64,000 bases of DNA, taken from NCBI GenBank assembly GCA_021521415.1, contig JAIQDT010005485.1, positions 1-64,000 on the forward strand, read 5' to 3'. The notes under the pieces were generated by a model. The model was not told where the DNA came from, searched no databases, and saw nothing but the letters and a program-made list of their open reading frames with translations. Position 1 is the first letter of the stretch. Each line of letters opens with the position of its first letter. Positions 1 through 12,891 of the stretch are shown here, piece after piece. Source of the stretch: Bidens hawaiensis. Its lineage: Eukaryota > Streptophyta > Magnoliopsida > Asterales > Asteraceae. The translations under genes and the position numbers were made by a program.

Positions 1-1484
1 CTCGGGATGAAACCGAAAATGATGGCCCACATACCCAATACCATTGAACTATTAAAAATGATTTGGAAACTAAAAGTAAGTAAGGACTAACAATATTAAT
101 AAGCATAAACAAAATTAAAGCATAAATTAAAGTGTTTATCAAGGACTATAATACTCCTCTATGAAGCCTTGCCTTGTAGCACGACACTTTAACCGACCGT
201 GACCGAAGAAGTGAAAGACTAAGAAAAAAAGGGTGTATATTTATATATGTGCAAACATCAAGCTTTAATTACCAAGAATTAGTTAGAACAAAGATTAGTA
301 TTAGCTTGACCTTGAGAAGTCAAACTATCAAGAACTTGAAGAAAGAATAACATAGATCTAGATTGGGGAGAGTTGGAGGAGAATGAGCAAACCCAAATGG
401 ATTGCTTAGGCCTTGTTTATATAGGGAAAGAGTGAAGGGTTAGTCATATGGTTGCTTTTAGGTTTGCATGCAAATGGGTATGTTTAAAATGGTCAAACAA
501 TGCACAAAACATCCAAAAACGAGCTGGGAAACATGCAGGTGAGGCTAGGCGTTGCGCGACCACTAAGAGGGTGGTGGTGGTGCGGCGTGGCGCTCCTGGG
601 GGGGGGGGGGTTTCCAGCTTTTGATAATTTATGATTCTAGTCCCTAAAGTTCATTTTAAGTCATTTTAGCTATAAAAAGGTGTTTTAACGAACCGAAAAT
701 GATGTTTTCTTGACCCGACATTTGTGAAACATATACAAACACAAAACTCAACATTTTATTAATAACGACGGATCTGAAAGATCAAAAGGTCGGGTTTTTG
801 ATACATATACAAGTACAAGTTAAACCGAAAATGACGAATGTTACAATAGTCATAGCTATTGATTAACGTAGTGGTCCTACATGAGATGCGATACTTGTAT
901 ATGCCCAAAAATTTCTTCATGATTTAAATATCTAAAATAAAATACTTAAAAAGTAAAGATAATGTTGATGAGTTCACAGGTTTTAAATGCATTTATTTAA
1001 CCCATTGATTTGAAAATGTCTCAAATATATTCTTCCATGATTAAAACGTTTATCAAAATATTATGTTTCATTACCAAAACGTATTTTAAAACTTGTTCAT
1101 GTTTGCATAAATAAAATGTAGTTTAAATCTTATTTATGTCTTCATGATTGAAACGTACGCTACAAATTTATCTATGAATTTGAAAACTTTCTTTTGTTAC
1201 GAATGCGTTTTCCCAATGAAAACATTGTCCAAAAATCTTACGTTTATGAATTTAAAAGCCCTTTTAGATATATACGTGAATTCATGCAATGCAATATGAT
1301 ATATTCAATAACCTAAACAAGATCGATAATCATTCGTAGACTTGCTAAGAATACAAATTAATATATGAGAATGAGTATATAATCAAGCCTAAATCATGTT
1401 GTTTCATTACCCGACGCCGTCCCACGGTATGTGTGTATGATTATATGCACTCATTAACACGTCAGTCAGAGTGACTAACCATGA
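1..1484 (-). repeat. LTR-like fragment, family D, part 1
   Basis: No coding potential is visible. On the minus strand there is a TATA-like box at 416-423 followed by a pyrimidine-rich leader, as in an LTR. Positions about 840-1480 are the reverse complement of about 28000-28640, so this is a repeat. A 13-base G run sits at 598-610. The family A solo LTR at 1485 splits this repeat, which continues at 3765. Class is unknown. Confidence 0.5.
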
Positions 1485-1665
1485 TGTAACATCCCAAAAT
1501 TTCTAGAAAAATGATGGTAAAATATTATTTATTTATGAAGGAAAAGTTTACTTGAGTTAGTAGAGATGTAATAAAAGAATAAAGATGGTTCAAGCAGGCT
1601 AATTAGCTGAGTTAAGTATGGACCACAAAGGAAAGATGAGCCTTAGATCCATGGGCTTAAGGGAG

Positions 1666-1673
1666 TATAAATA
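1666..1673 (+). promoter_or_regulatory. TATA box of family A LTR copy 1
   Basis: TATAAATA follows a conserved ATGGGCTTAAGGGAG block. The same arrangement occurs at 51266-51273 and, more loosely, at 7887-7894 and on the minus strand at 56546-56553. It probably marks the U3 promoter of the retroelement. Confidence 0.6.
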
Positions 1674-2237
1674 CCCCTTAAACCCTAATCCTTTCCATTT
1701 CCATCCATCTTATCCATCTTATTTTCTACACACTAAAAAACACACACACAAGCCTCCCTATACGGCCGTGAGAAAAAGAAGGAGATCCGAGATCGATTCT
1801 AGCCTAAATCTTTGATATACAATCAAGATACAAGATTGTAGTTCATAACCAAGCTAAACCGTGACCTAAAAACAGGTAAAGGTACGTTCCTTATCGTTAA
1901 AGGTTATGTTTTTTATGAACAGTTGCTATGAAACTTGAACCTAGAATAGATCGGGTATGAACGGGTATTAAAGTAGCAAACTTGATGTTAAAATGAACCT
2001 GACGAATCCATGGCTATGTACGCTCATTTAAAATAAACCTTAGATATAGTATTTAACGTTTTTAGCTTAAAGGTCCAAACATTAAACTTTTCCGGGCCGA
2101 GTTTTACCCGAAAATGATCATGGGAATGTTCACGATTTTGGTTAATATCATATCAAGGGGTTACACGTTAAAACAAAGATGATTATGGGGGTTGATAAAG
2201 AACCCGTAGCTGCTGTTGCAAGTTCTCCTTCTGCATG

Positions 2238-2378
2238 TTAAGTTCGCCACCTACAAGTTCGCCTACGGATAAGTTCGCCTACACTAAGCTCGCTTATATC
2301 TAAGTTCGCTTATATCTAAGTTCGCTTGTAACTAAGTTCGCTTATATCTAAGTTCGCTTATATCTAAGTTCACTTACG
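2238..2378. repeat. Tandem array (AAGTTCGC core) in LTR copy 1
   Basis: About eight copies of a 15-18 bp unit built on AAGTTCGC(C/T)TA. It occupies the position where the other family A LTRs carry arrays of different sequence. Confidence 0.8.
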
Positions 2379-3003
2379 TTGAGACCCGGATACATGGTGA
2401 CCCGTGTGTGTATGTTTACATGTATACACTTGATGGTATGCATTGTAAGGACCTAAAGGGATAAAATACAAGAATGTTAAATTTAAGGAAAACCATAAAT
2501 ATGCTAAGTAAAATTAATCTAATATAAGGCCATTAGAATAGATCGGATGAGTATTGATACGTGAAACTTATATACAGTTAGCTGAGCTCAGTTAAAGAAG
2601 GGATTTACAACTATCGGAGAAAGAAACAGAGGTCAGGTGAGTTTCTAGCCCCATTCCTTGTTATGTTTTCGGGGCTGTGTGCATACTCGATGTGATAGTT
2701 AATACACTTACCTTAAATGGTAAGTGTATGCCATGTATGATATATATGATAGATACGAATGAATGCTTGACGATACATGAACGATCTTCGGATATTGCAT
2801 GTACCCGCCAGGTGGTAGTTTAATGATAAGATTGCTATATACATATGATGTATGAATGAGGTATGCATGTTATATGATATATAAAGGATTAATAGTACGT
2901 GAACGATCTTCGGATATTACACGTATTGCCAAGAATAGTGATTGTCTCCTTATATAGATATTAAATAATAAATTATAGAGTTCCCTTTACGGATAATATA
3001 TAT

Positions 3004-3350
3004 TGTGTTCCTCTAATGGAAAGCATAATTTTCCTCTAATGGAAAGCCTAGTGTTCCTCTAATGGAAAGCATAATGTTCCTCTAATGGAAAGCCTAGTGT
3101 TCCTCTAATGGAAAGCATAGTGTTCCTCTTATGGAAAGCCTAGTGTTCCTCTAATGGAAAGCATAGTGTTCCTCTAATGGAAAGCCTAGTGTTCCTCTAT
3201 TGGAAAGCCTAATGTTCCTCTAATGGGAAGCCTAATGTTCTTCTAATGGAAAGCCTAGTGTTCCTCTAATGGAAAGCCTAGTGTTCCTCTAATGGAAAGC
3301 CTAGTGTTCCTCTAATGGAAAACATAGTGTTACTTTAATGGATAACATAG
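3004..3350. repeat. 23-bp tandem array in LTR copy 1
   Basis: About fifteen head-to-tail copies of a 23-bp unit beginning GTTCCTCTAATGGAAAGC. The copies are nearly identical and there are no unique spacers. Other family A copies have a different array at the equivalent place. Confidence 0.9.
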
Positions 3351-3764
3351 TAATAGTAATAGTTCTTTTAATAGGTATTACCTGACGTTCCTCTTATGGA
3401 TATTTATATAAGGTTAAAATATGTATGTATGCACGATACGTGTATATATTGTATGTTGCCTGATTAACTAGAACTCACTCAGCGTAGCTGACTTTTAGTC
3501 TGCACGCAGGTGATTTGACCAAAGAGTTAGCATGAGGATGGCACATGGTATGGATTGAACAGCTGGCATCTGAAGACGAAAGAAATGATGTTTTAAATAT
3601 AATGTTTTGGATTATGGTAACAAAGAAAAGATTTAATGTTTTGTAACGAATGTTTTAAGTTAACGTTTCCGTGAAAGTTTTAATTAACTCTGATTGTAAG
3701 AACTGTGTTTATGAATAAATCCGACATTAAAGTAGGGCTACCGGGTACGGGGCCTTACACATGA

Positions 3765-4560
3765 GTGGTGGATCAATCTCAATAGTACTACCCACATATT
3801 CCTCGGCTATACCCATAGTTAATGATTATAGAATCTATTGATCCAAAGATCTTAAGGGCCTCATGTAACTCATGCTCACATAAAGATTCTTTCATATTTT
3901 ATATGATCACTATACGTGTAAAATATGCAATGTCTTTATTGCTTTATGATTGGTACATCAAACATTAAAGCGGGAGGGTCCGACGGGACGTACCTGCGCT
4001 ACCTATCCTACAACTTCGGTTGTCGAGAATGGTGGTATCATAATCATTCCCCTAGGTTTGGACGTTAATTTTGGTTGCTTTCCATTTACCATACGTTTGA
4101 ATATATTGTATTCGTGACAGGTGAATTGACACACGTTTTATATATATATATACATACATATACACACACATATATATATATATATATGTATATGTATATA
4201 TATACATATATGTATGTATGTATATATGCATATATATATATATACACACACACAAAACTTATGAAAGCTCACCAACATGTGTTGTTGATAAAAATATATT
4301 ATTTAAAACGTGTTTGCAGGTTGAATCCGATGATGTGCTAAGAACGAAGATAATTTGTTTACCTTATGATATGTTAAATAAAGACGTATATTTTATTCGA
4401 TGAAATGTATTTTGTTTTGTTTGTAAATATGAGAATTGTGTACTTGTTATTTTATGAAATGGAATAAATATATTTTATGTCACTTTAATAGTGTTATGAG
4501 CTTATGAGTGATCTGTACATTGCACCCGGGCGTATTCCGCTTAAATCCGGAGTGTTATAG
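3765..4560 (-). repeat. LTR-like fragment, family D, part 2
   Basis: This continues the repeat interrupted by the solo LTR. Positions 3765-3890 match the reverse complement of about 27860-27990. There is no gene. The right edge (about 4545-4560), read on the minus strand, starts near ATAACACTCCGG, which may be a degraded LTR terminus. Confidence 0.5.
4138..4256. repeat. TA/CA microsatellite
   Basis: Alternating TA, CA and TATG dinucleotide runs. The overlapping small ORFs on both strands here come from the repeat and are not genes. Confidence 0.9.
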
Positions 4561-5296
4561 TGAGCTCACATAATAATATTCTTGTATAACAAGACACACT
4601 TAGTGGTCTTTGCTAGAGTCCAAAGACCCGACGCGCAAGCCCACACTTACGGGCTCAGGCGAAGTGCGATGGGCACAATGTGACGCTTAGATGGCTCACT
4701 TTGCACTTCGCATCACCGCGGGTTGCCTTAGTATTTTTGGTGGTCGCGCTCTTCGCGATACGTGATGACTTGTAATTATAAAAAAAAATTGTTTTCTTCG
4801 TGATAAGCGACGTGGAGGTTACGTAGCCATGACACGTTTTCTGTCACGTGGCACGCCACGTGTCATAGCTAGGGCTGACTTGGCAACCCTATAAGCTCAT
4901 CGCGCTATGCGACGACTTATTTCGTAGGACAACGGGATACACAACCAAACTTGAAATCAGCTATAAAAGGGGCTGATCACCGAATTCGCTTCATCATCCA
5001 AAACTTTCAAATCTCTCTCATTTTCATATATTATGAGTGTTGGTATAATACCCTTGAGTAGTTGTAACCAATCCGATCGAAAGAAGCTTCGTACACGAAT
5101 CCAAAAGCTCTGCCTGAACAAGGAAAGACAGTGTGCCATATTGTAAAGTTTCTAATCTCATGATTATCGTTATGATTATTGGGTTGCACTAATCTAGATA
5201 TACTAGATTGTATTTAACTAGGTACTTAATACCAAGAAGCTCTTTGTTTATAAACTTTCAAGGTGAGACATTCGAGTTTTTGTACAACTCATATTG
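4561..5296 (+). repeat. Probable LTR, family C, part 1 (U3 and leader)
   Basis: A TATAAAAG box lies at 4962-4969, about 400 bp into the sequence, followed by a leader. Removing the nested insertions (5297-7697, 7738-9766, 10153-10869) leaves a continuous stretch of about 1.4 kb. It ends GTTGTGACA at 11165, next to a primer-binding site. The 5' boundary at TGAGCTCACA (4561) is a guess because no matching terminus is in the window. Confidence 0.5.
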
Positions 5297-6678
5297 TGTC
5301 ACACTCCAACCTACGGCAGAAATGACGGGGCGTGAGCTGATTGCTCACAGCTCTCAAGGTACTATCATGCAAAATTTAAAATGATAATATCTATTAATTA
5401 AATTCAAATATTCCAACAAGGTTCAAATAAACAAAATACAAATAAATTCATAAATAAACAAATAATAGAAATCCAAATTTAAATCTTGTATCTTCTTCTC
5501 TAACATGAAAACCCTAAGTTTCTTCAATAATCCTGATAATCAAATCATACGGTGACCTGCATATGCGTTAAAAATACAAATAATTTGTCAACACGAAGTT
5601 GAGTGAGTAAAACACCAGTTATGTGAAATATATAATAATAAAAAAAGTGAAAACTATATCAACTGAGATAAGCAATTTAACCAAATGAGCAAGTAAATAA
5701 GTTGTCGGTAAAACCATTGTCATGCGTCGGGCGTTGGCTACTACGATGGTCATATGATCATACTATTCTGCGATTATGATGGACATCTCCGAGTACGTAT
5801 CAATAGAGAATATAAGCATATAACATGTTAGGCATAAATTGGTATACACACATTATTTAACAGTTGCATTTGAGTATTTTATAGTAATAAAATATCTACT
5901 AACACATATGTTCCCAAAACAATAAAAATGAGTAAAGGAGGAGAGTGAGATACTCACCTTAGTAATTAAGCGAAGGTTGGAACATGATAAGGAAATGAGT
6001 ATTGTGAGTCACGCTTGTCGAGACGTATCAACAGGAAAATCCCTAAGTAAAGAGTAATCACGGAGAAATAACTATGTATTAATAAACAAACTATTAGGGA
6101 ATCGAGATATGAACGGATATTTGAAATAATAACTTAATTAAGTTTATTATTTATTTAGTATGGTTATCTTTGATTAAAAATTGTGAGTAAACATATATAA
6201 TATATAAAATACATTTGTTTATAAAATATTTATACAAATAATTATTTTATCAATGTTAATTAATAAAATATATTTTAATTATATAACTTTATAGTTATAA
6301 ATACTTCAAATTTTTGATAGAATTAAAGAGATTGTTTTAACCATTTATTTTATTTTAAATAAAATATATATTTAGTGTATTTATAAATACTTTATTTGTT
6401 TAAAAATCTTATTATATATATGTTTATAAAATACTTGAACTATATTTTACTATATCTATTAATAATAAGTATTAATTCTATCTTTTAATTTAAAACCCTT
6501 AATCAATTTTTAAGAATCACACACACACACACATATATATATATATTAACAGTTCTGTAATGATACTCATCCTATATATATATACATGTATACGATTTAA
6601 CCAAGATTTGGAAATAACTAGTTAATGGGGTTGGTTGATATGTCGGTTTTAGAAAAATATACATTAATTATTAAATTT

Positions 6679-6680
<2 letters not shown>

Positions 6681-6739
<59 letters not shown>
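6681..6739. repeat. (AAT)n microsatellite in family E LTR
   Basis: A pure trinucleotide run. The other long family E copy has the same kind of run at a similar offset (about 32358-32430), so it belongs to the LTR and expands there. Confidence 0.9.
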
Positions 6740-6804
6740 TACCTTAAGTGGTTAACTATACTAATACATTAACTAAATTGGATTATTACCAAGAAACAAA
6801 ACGG

Positions 6805-6880
6805 GCTGGGGGTGGCTCGAACCTGCGGCCCCAGCCAAAGCATAACTTAAGCAACAACATAACCAACTTCGCTACCATAG
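6805..6880 (-). repeat. tRNA-like segment, possible SINE head
   Basis: On the minus strand, TAGCGAAGTTGG (6863-6874) fits a pol III A box and GGTTCGAGCC (6814-6823) fits a B box, about 40 bp apart as in a tRNA. The ATT-rich run further along the minus strand could be a SINE tail. No clean cloverleaf or target duplication was found, so it is a candidate only. Confidence 0.4.
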
Positions 6881-7886
6881 CAATTGGAAATAAGCTGAAA
6901 CAGATTTATTATATCATGCAGACAAAAATACCCAGAAAATATATTAAACCATAGAACATCAAATTTATCAATTTGTTCATTGATAGATTAATTAACGTTA
7001 GGGATTTTGCTACTCCAAGATGAAATCAAGCATACAACTAATTACATGTGACAATGTTTAATAGCTGGTTAATTAATTAGAACAAGGCGGCCAAGACGTG
7101 GGTCAAAACTTGAATAAAGAGTTTGTTATAATGAAATAGATTAAGGGGGTTTTGATTGTGATGTATTAAGGATTGTAATTTCAAGTTTAATTGAGTTATG
7201 GTGCTTGTTATCTTGTATAATGGTTAATGATTGGTGTCAGCTAGATATAATAAGAAATTCGTATATCTTTTGATTGATTTAACATAATTAACGATGTCGG
7301 CAAGCCGCGTAAGGCAAGTATAACATGTATTGTGATTCAATTACCATGATTGTGACGAGAATTGAGGTCCAAGTTATCAAATTTGGTATACAGGTTTGTT
7401 AATTGGGTCTCGGATTTGGGTTTGAATCTTGGGTAAAAGGGTCGGATGATAGAATATACAAAAATTTTAAATAAGGTCCTTGGAGATTACAGATGGAATC
7501 AATTATTGGTAAGAGTTTAGTTTTGGGTTGAAAACGTATATATTACAAAGTAGTTTTAAATATATTAAATTAAATATTTAAACAAAAATAATAATAACGA
7601 TTCGATAAACACGGTATTTATGGATATAATTTTCCGAACATTGAAGCGGGCCGGGTCATGATTAATAACATAATAAATTAAAACTCGAGTTGTTACGCAT
7701 TGCATGAGACAACCTGTTTTCCAATACTGTCATAATGTGTAACATCCCGTTTTCTCGTTTCGGTTAATAAAGTAAAATATGAGTTATTATGAGTCGGACT
7801 TGTGTTGGGCTAAGTAATATGGGTAATGGACTTGGGTTAATAAGGAAAGGGGGAAAAGACCATGGGCTTAAGCTTATGACCCATGA

Positions 7887-7894
7887 TATAAATA
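7887..7894 (+). promoter_or_regulatory. TATA box of family A LTR copy 2
   Basis: TATAAATA lies downstream of a CATGGGCTTAA block, as in copies 1 and 4. Confidence 0.5.
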
Positions 7895-8324
7895 TCATAA
7901 TTAGCCATCAATTAATTCATTCTCATCCATTCCACACACCACCTAAAACACACACTTAAGCTCTTTCTCTCATCTCTCTTTCTCTAAGCCGAAACCAAGA
8001 AGAACAATCAATTCCCGACTAAAGGTAATGATAGTATGATATTGTATGGGTCCAAACCTGCTAGATCTAGTCGTGAAACGACGAGCCGACACCCTAAAAC
8101 GTTAAAGTCACTAGATACGGATGGAATTGGGTATAAACCGATCAAAAGATAAACTTAGGGGTAACCCTAGCTCATATCTGGATCGAACGGGACGAAAAAT
8201 GGTGAAAATTATGAAGATCTCGCTTTTCCGGCGAGATCTCGGTTTTCCGGTGAATAAGGCGCTGGAAAACGATGTACGAGGTTAAGGATGTCAGAGAATG
8301 TTTCTGACATTCTCTGACCTAACC

Positions 8325-8520
8325 CTAGTTCGTTAACGGAGGAATAACGAATTAGCAGTAATTTGTTATGCCCATTTGTTAAGAAGGAATAACAAATTAC
8401 TAGCAGTTCGTTATAAAGGCCAGTTCGTTAAAGAAGCCAGTTCGTTATAACGGTCCATTCGTTAAGAAATAACGAAGGAGTCTATTTGTTAAAGGACTGG
8501 ATGAAGAACTGGATAACGAA
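8325..8520. repeat. Irregular TTCGTTA repeats in LTR copy 2
   Basis: Repeated TTCGTTA, AACGAA and AATTTGTTA words with irregular spacing. The position matches the first variable array of the other family A LTRs. Confidence 0.6.
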
Positions 8521-8689
8521 TTAGAGTTTGAAAGAATGACAGAAAGGTCCCTGGACTTAGAATAAAATAGAATAATTACAAAGAAGCCCTCAAACTTTAT
8601 GAGTTAGCAAATAAAGTAATAAATTAAAATTCTAATAAAAAATGTGTTAAGATAGTTAATAGAAATAAAACTTTTCCAAGATCGACCCC

Positions 8690-8775
8690 AGCCAGGGGCT
8701 CTGCCCCTTGGACCCTGCTAGGGGCTGCCGCCCCTAGAACCCTGCTGCCAGGGGCGCTGCCCCCGGACCCCTGTT
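8690..8775. other. Triple GC-rich stem-loop block in LTR copy 2
   Basis: Three consecutive stem-loops can be read: AGGGGC-TCT-GCCCCT, CTAGGGGC-TGCC-GCCCCTAG and GGGGC-GCT-GCCCC. The same block is at 52323-52401 and, inverted, at 55831-55919. It stands out sharply from the AT-rich surroundings. Confidence 0.85.
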
Positions 8776-9216
8776 CGTCGAGGGTTATAATAATGGGTAG
8801 TGATAGTTAATTGATACGTGTAATTGTTATACAGTTAGTCGCGCAGAGCTAAAAAAAGGAATAATCATTAACCGGTGAACGTAATCGAGTTCATGTGAGT
8901 TTCTAGCCCCACTTCCTTGTTATGTTTTCGGGGTTGTGTGCATACTTAATGTGAACGTTAATACAGTTACCTTAAATGGTAAGTGTATGCCACAATGATT
9001 GATGTGATAGTATGTATGAATGTTATGAATGAATGCTTGTCAATACGTGAACGATATTTGGATGTTGCACGTATCGGCAGGGAAAGTAATAAGTAGAATG
9101 CCTAGTATGAAATATGTATGTATGAAAGTACATAATGAAATGAGTATGTACGAAAGGACGATTATGTAAAGAAAGGTATGTATGGTTATATGACGAACGA
9201 AAGGAATAGTTAGAAA

Positions 9217-9308
9217 GGGAACCGACCCTAATAATATCGGCGAATGTAAGGAACCGACCCTAATAATATCGGCTAATGTAGGGAACCGACCCTAATAATA
9301 TCGGCGAA
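9217..9308. repeat. 31-bp tandem array in LTR copy 2
   Basis: Three copies of a unit containing GGAACCGACCCTAATAATAT. Copies 3, 4 and 5 have arrays sharing the CCCTAATAAT core; copy 1 has an unrelated unit. Confidence 0.85.
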
Positions 9309-9766
9309 GGGTATAGCGCGGAATGCTCTTTAAAACGTATATGTATGAATGAAAGTATGTATGTAAGTATGAAAGAAAGAATGAAAGTACGTATGTATGT
9401 AAGTAAATATGAAGGTATGTACCATCGGGTGCATATATAAGTATGTGAATGTATTTCATGTCGTCTAATTAACTAGAACTCACTCAATGTAGCTGACTTT
9501 TAGTACGCACGCTGGTTAATCGAATGAGACAACTGGCTTGAGAGAGACACATGGCAGGATCCGAAGAGGCTGGCATATGAAGATTTGTCATGATGTTTTG
9601 ATATTATCATTTATGTTATGCTTTAAAAGACAAGTTACGAATGTTTGTAATGAATGGTTGACTATTATTATTCTTCCGCGAAAGTTTTAATTAACTCTGA
9701 TATTTAGAACTCTGTTTATGAGTAACTTCAACGTCCAAGGTGAGGTACCGGGAATGGGGCCTTACA

Positions 9767-11165
9767 TAATAATGTTTAAACTTATAAAACTCATGACATA
9801 TAGTCCAAATGTTTTAAAAATATTTTCAAAGTATGTTAATTACCTTATAGCGATAAAGATTCTATAGACTTACGAGGTGGTTACTGCTGGTAATGTGGGG
9901 TTTTGTATACAAGGCTTGTCTAATGGGTCATTACACATTACTTATTGGAAAAATGTTAGCGAATAAGTAATATGACTGCAGTCACATATGCAGTCAAGTG
10001 ACAAGTACCTTTCTGTAATTTGTAAGCAAACAAGTGTAAAATCATGTTAATGTTGTAACTGTAAAAAGGTGTCTTTTATAAATGAATGTACTCACCAGTG
10101 TTTCTTGCTAATCAAATATCTTTAAACATTGTTCAGGCGAGTTGTTAGAGACTAGGCCTGTAAACGAACTGAACGTTCGGTGAACTGTTCGTGAACCGTT
10201 TAGTGAGAAGTTCGTTTATGTTCGTTCATTTAATAAACGAATGAACACGAAAAAAAATTTGTGTTCTTTTAATTAAACGAACAAACATGAACACATGTTT
10301 CGATCGTTCATTTATGTTCATGAACGTTCGTTTGTGTTTGGTTATTTATGTTCTTTTATGTGTTAATAGAAAGTAATTTATTTTTTTTGGATAAGTTATC
10401 TACTTAAGAGTTTTGTATTTGTTAATGTGTGTTCATTTATGTTTGTTTGTGTTCATTTACATTTGTTCGTTTATTTTCGTTTATCTTTGTTCAGTTATAT
10501 TAAATGAACATAAATGAACACAAGTGTTCATTTTTTAAATAAAGAAAAAAAACTTAAATATTCGTTCGATTAAGAATTCAAGTTCATTTCAAGCTAAATG
10601 AACGAACACTAACATACCCTTGTTCATGTTAGTTCTATTTGTTTACATGCTTTCATTATGATGAATATATCGGTCTCAATTTCTAGGCTTTGCCGATTTT
10701 ATTTGTGTTCGTTTGTGTTTGTGAACCGTTCGTGAACACATTCATTTCCCTAATAAATGAACACGAACATAAAATCTCGTCCTGTAAGTGTTTGTGAACA
10801 AATTATTTCCTTAACGAACGAACATGAACAAGGTCTTGTTCGTGTTCGTTCGGTTCATTTACAGCCCTATTAGAGACACAAAATGATGTATGTGTGCCTC
10901 CGAGCTTTAATAGGTGGTTTGTCACAAGAATAAAGAAATATGTTTTTGTAAATTAAGGTTTATCCATATAAAAAAATGTTTGTTTAAATGTGGATTTGAT
11001 TCCCAGTTTATAAAATAAGAATCATGGTGTTTTTATATTATGATAATTTTTTCTAACTACAATCCTGGTCAATTTTCCGCTGCTAAATATTTTAATAATA
11101 AACACCGATACCACCACTCGTGTTCACGGCTCCCCTCCCAGGGTATAGGGTCGAGGGTTGTGACA
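9767..11165 (+). repeat. Probable LTR, family C, part 2
   Basis: This continues the C LTR to its 3' end GTTGTGACA at 11165. It is interrupted by the hAT-type MITE at 10153-10869. No gene is seen. Confidence 0.5.
10153..10869. mobile_element. hAT-type MITE, 717 bp
   Basis: The termini are TAGGCCTGTAAACGAAC and TTCATTTACAGCCCTA, flanked by a perfect 8-bp target duplication TTAGAGAC (10145-10152 and 10870-10877), as expected for hAT elements. The interior is full of GTTCGTTTATG-like words on both strands. No transposase ORF, so non-autonomous. Confidence 0.9.
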
Positions 11166-11270
11166 GTTGAAGTGGTATCTGAGCCACTAGTTTAAGTAAT
11201 ATATGTATTTTAATAATACTTAGTCTTAAATTAAGAGTCAGGAAATAAATGTATTAACATCTATGTTAAC
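11166..11270 (+). repeat. Start of family C retroelement interior
   Basis: A leader directly follows the C LTR end. It is broken by the first Athila-like element at 11271 and resumes at 44855, as shown by the TTAAC target duplication. Confidence 0.5.
11173..11186 (+). other. Primer-binding site of family C retroelement
   Basis: TGGTATCTGAGCCA lies eight bases after the LTR end. It differs by one base from TGGTATCAGAGCCA, the initiator-Met-tRNA primer site common in plant LTR retrotransposons. Confidence 0.7.
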
Positions 11271-12891
11271 TGATGTGCTAAAAGTAGTCAAATAGTTATT
11301 AACTAAATTAAGCTAATCTAGACACGAAGTAATACTCTAGACTCTTTAAACTCGACTGAACTACTAACCGGCAAGCGAACCGATAGACTCTAGTAAAGCT
11401 AAGTAAGTCCGGATATTGAACCCATGAGACTATTATAATTACGTAAATTAACTAATTAGACTCGACAAACCAACACGACTATTTATTTTTATAATTATTA
11501 AAGGGGGTTTTAAATTATATATATTTAAACTAATAAATTAATCTAATTTAGAAAAGACAGGTAAATAAAACAAAACACAATTTAATTTAACAAGCTCAGA
11601 TAATGATGAAAAACCACATAGAATAGAATCCACTAGGTTGCAGTTATCAATTAATTGGAAAATATTTGTTATGAAACTTAGATCATAAAATAGACACTTA
11701 AAAGAAATTCTGAACATGACCCCTGACCCTTTTCAAGAAGACACCTATAGGTTTCTAATGAGTTTTAAGACACGCTAGTTTTATTAAACTTCCTTACGGT
11801 TATTTAAATAGTTATAAACGAGTACCTTTATAATAAAATCCTACCTTATAGCGCGGAAATTAAAGGTAGTTTAATAATCTCAATTGGATAGATAGACAAT
11901 GTTAACCAATCGAACCTTGATGGACTCCTTATGCAGAACAAATCTAGTAATCTTAATTATCAAAGATTTAACAAATAACCCATCACTTTACAGCTCTTTA
12001 GGTTAGCAGCACACTTTTATTCGTTTGACTAATAACATTATTCCTATGATCTTAATCGAATTTAATCATAAACTAGTCAAAAACACACAGTAGATGACCT
12101 AACAAAATCCTATTATATAAAACAATCACCAAGGATAATGTGAAACAATAAAACTAATCAATCAAAACCAAGCACACATACACATCAATTAAATAAAATC
12201 AAATCGTTTATTGATTCATAAAACCATAACGAAAAGTATAATCCAAATAAAATCAAACATTAACAAAGGTTCACTGATATCCTAGGCATTCTATAACGTA
12301 GCCTAGCATCGGAAAATCAAACAAGACAATCAAAAAGAAAAACATGGTGAAAACAATAGAAACGTAACATTAAAGGCGATAAATCCCATAGTCTTGATCT
12401 TGATCAAAATTGCACTTCACCAGATAATTCCTTGCCTTAAAAACCGCAAAATAATGCAACCCTAAGCTACAAGAACTCCATATTCGCTAGCTGTCGAAGG
12501 GTATTTTTCATATTAAAGTTAGGGGTTTTTATATAGTGCAACTGGCTTTAAACCTTATAAAACGGGAACTTTCTTGAATTTTTGGCTCTAGGTGATACGC
12601 GACTAGGTATGGCCTTCCTGGCCGCGCAGCGTGACTTGCTCAAGGGCTGGCCATTGGCCGGTCTGACCGACTATCTCTCCTGGTTTTTTCCGGTTCAATC
12701 CAGATTCGTTCCGTCTACTCATTTAAGGTTATTTTGAATCGTTTTTCGCCTTTTTTAACCACGTTCAAATTCCGGAACCTATAAAACACAAATATGTTAG
12801 TGGTATACATATTCTAACTAAAAACAAATAAAAAATAATTAAATAAAACATTAAATATACAAGGGAAATATATATAATTATCAGTATATCA
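11271..12891 (-). repeat. Athila-like element 1, 3' LTR
   Basis: On the minus strand it starts TGATATACTGATAATT and ends TAGCACATCA. A TATA-like box is at 12529-12535. It aligns by eye along its whole length to the LTR pieces at 29956, 44191, 46369 and 56699. The divergence from its partner suggests an old insertion. Confidence 0.85.

Larger units (their letters stand above)
1485..3759 (+). mobile_element. Solo LTR, family A, copy 1
   Basis: It starts TGTAACATCC and ends GGGGCCTTACA, flanked by a perfect 5-bp target duplication CATGA (1480-1484 and 3760-3764). There is no primer-binding site, coding region or second LTR, so this is a solo LTR left by LTR-LTR recombination. It has a TATA box at 1666, a tandem array at 2238-2378 and a second array at 3004-3350. 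The 3' quarter (about 3460-3759) is closely conserved with the other family A copies. The superfamily cannot be assigned because no internal domain is present. Confidence 0.92.
5297..7697 (+). mobile_element. Solo LTR, family E, copy 1
   Basis: It starts TGTCACACTCCAACC, matching the family E copy at 30889 (TGTCACACCCCAACC) and the reverse complement of the end at 16004. It ends near TTGTTACG, where the family normally ends TTACA. The flanks TATTG (5292-5296) and CATTG (7698-7702) agree at four of five bases, consistent with an aged target duplication. There is no internal domain. It is inserted in the C LTR. Confidence 0.7.
7738..9766 (+). mobile_element. Solo LTR, family A, copy 2
   Basis: It starts TGTAACATCCCG and ends GGGGCCTTACA. 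The flanks TAATG (7733-7737) and TAATA (9767-9771) match at four of five bases. The internal order is as in copy 1: TATA box (7887-7894), leader, tandem array (8325-8520), triple GC hairpin (8690-8775), a second array (9217-9308) and the conserved 3' end. There is no coding region. Confidence 0.85.

Noticed and set aside
2205..2385. Centromeric or satellite DNA
   Set aside because: The array is too short and confined to one LTR position.
3004..3350. CRISPR-like repeated array
   Set aside because: The units are contiguous without unique spacers and lie in a plant LTR; it is a plain tandem repeat.
4052..4403. Overlapping small ORFs on both strands (60-88 codons)
   Set aside because: They translate a TA/CA microsatellite into Tyr/Ile/His-rich peptides and have no gene context.
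4962..4969. Promoter of a host gene
   Set aside because: No coding region follows; the position fits an LTR promoter.
6805..6880. Functional tRNA gene
   Set aside because: A and B boxes are present but the acceptor and anticodon stems do not pair, and it sits in an LTR.
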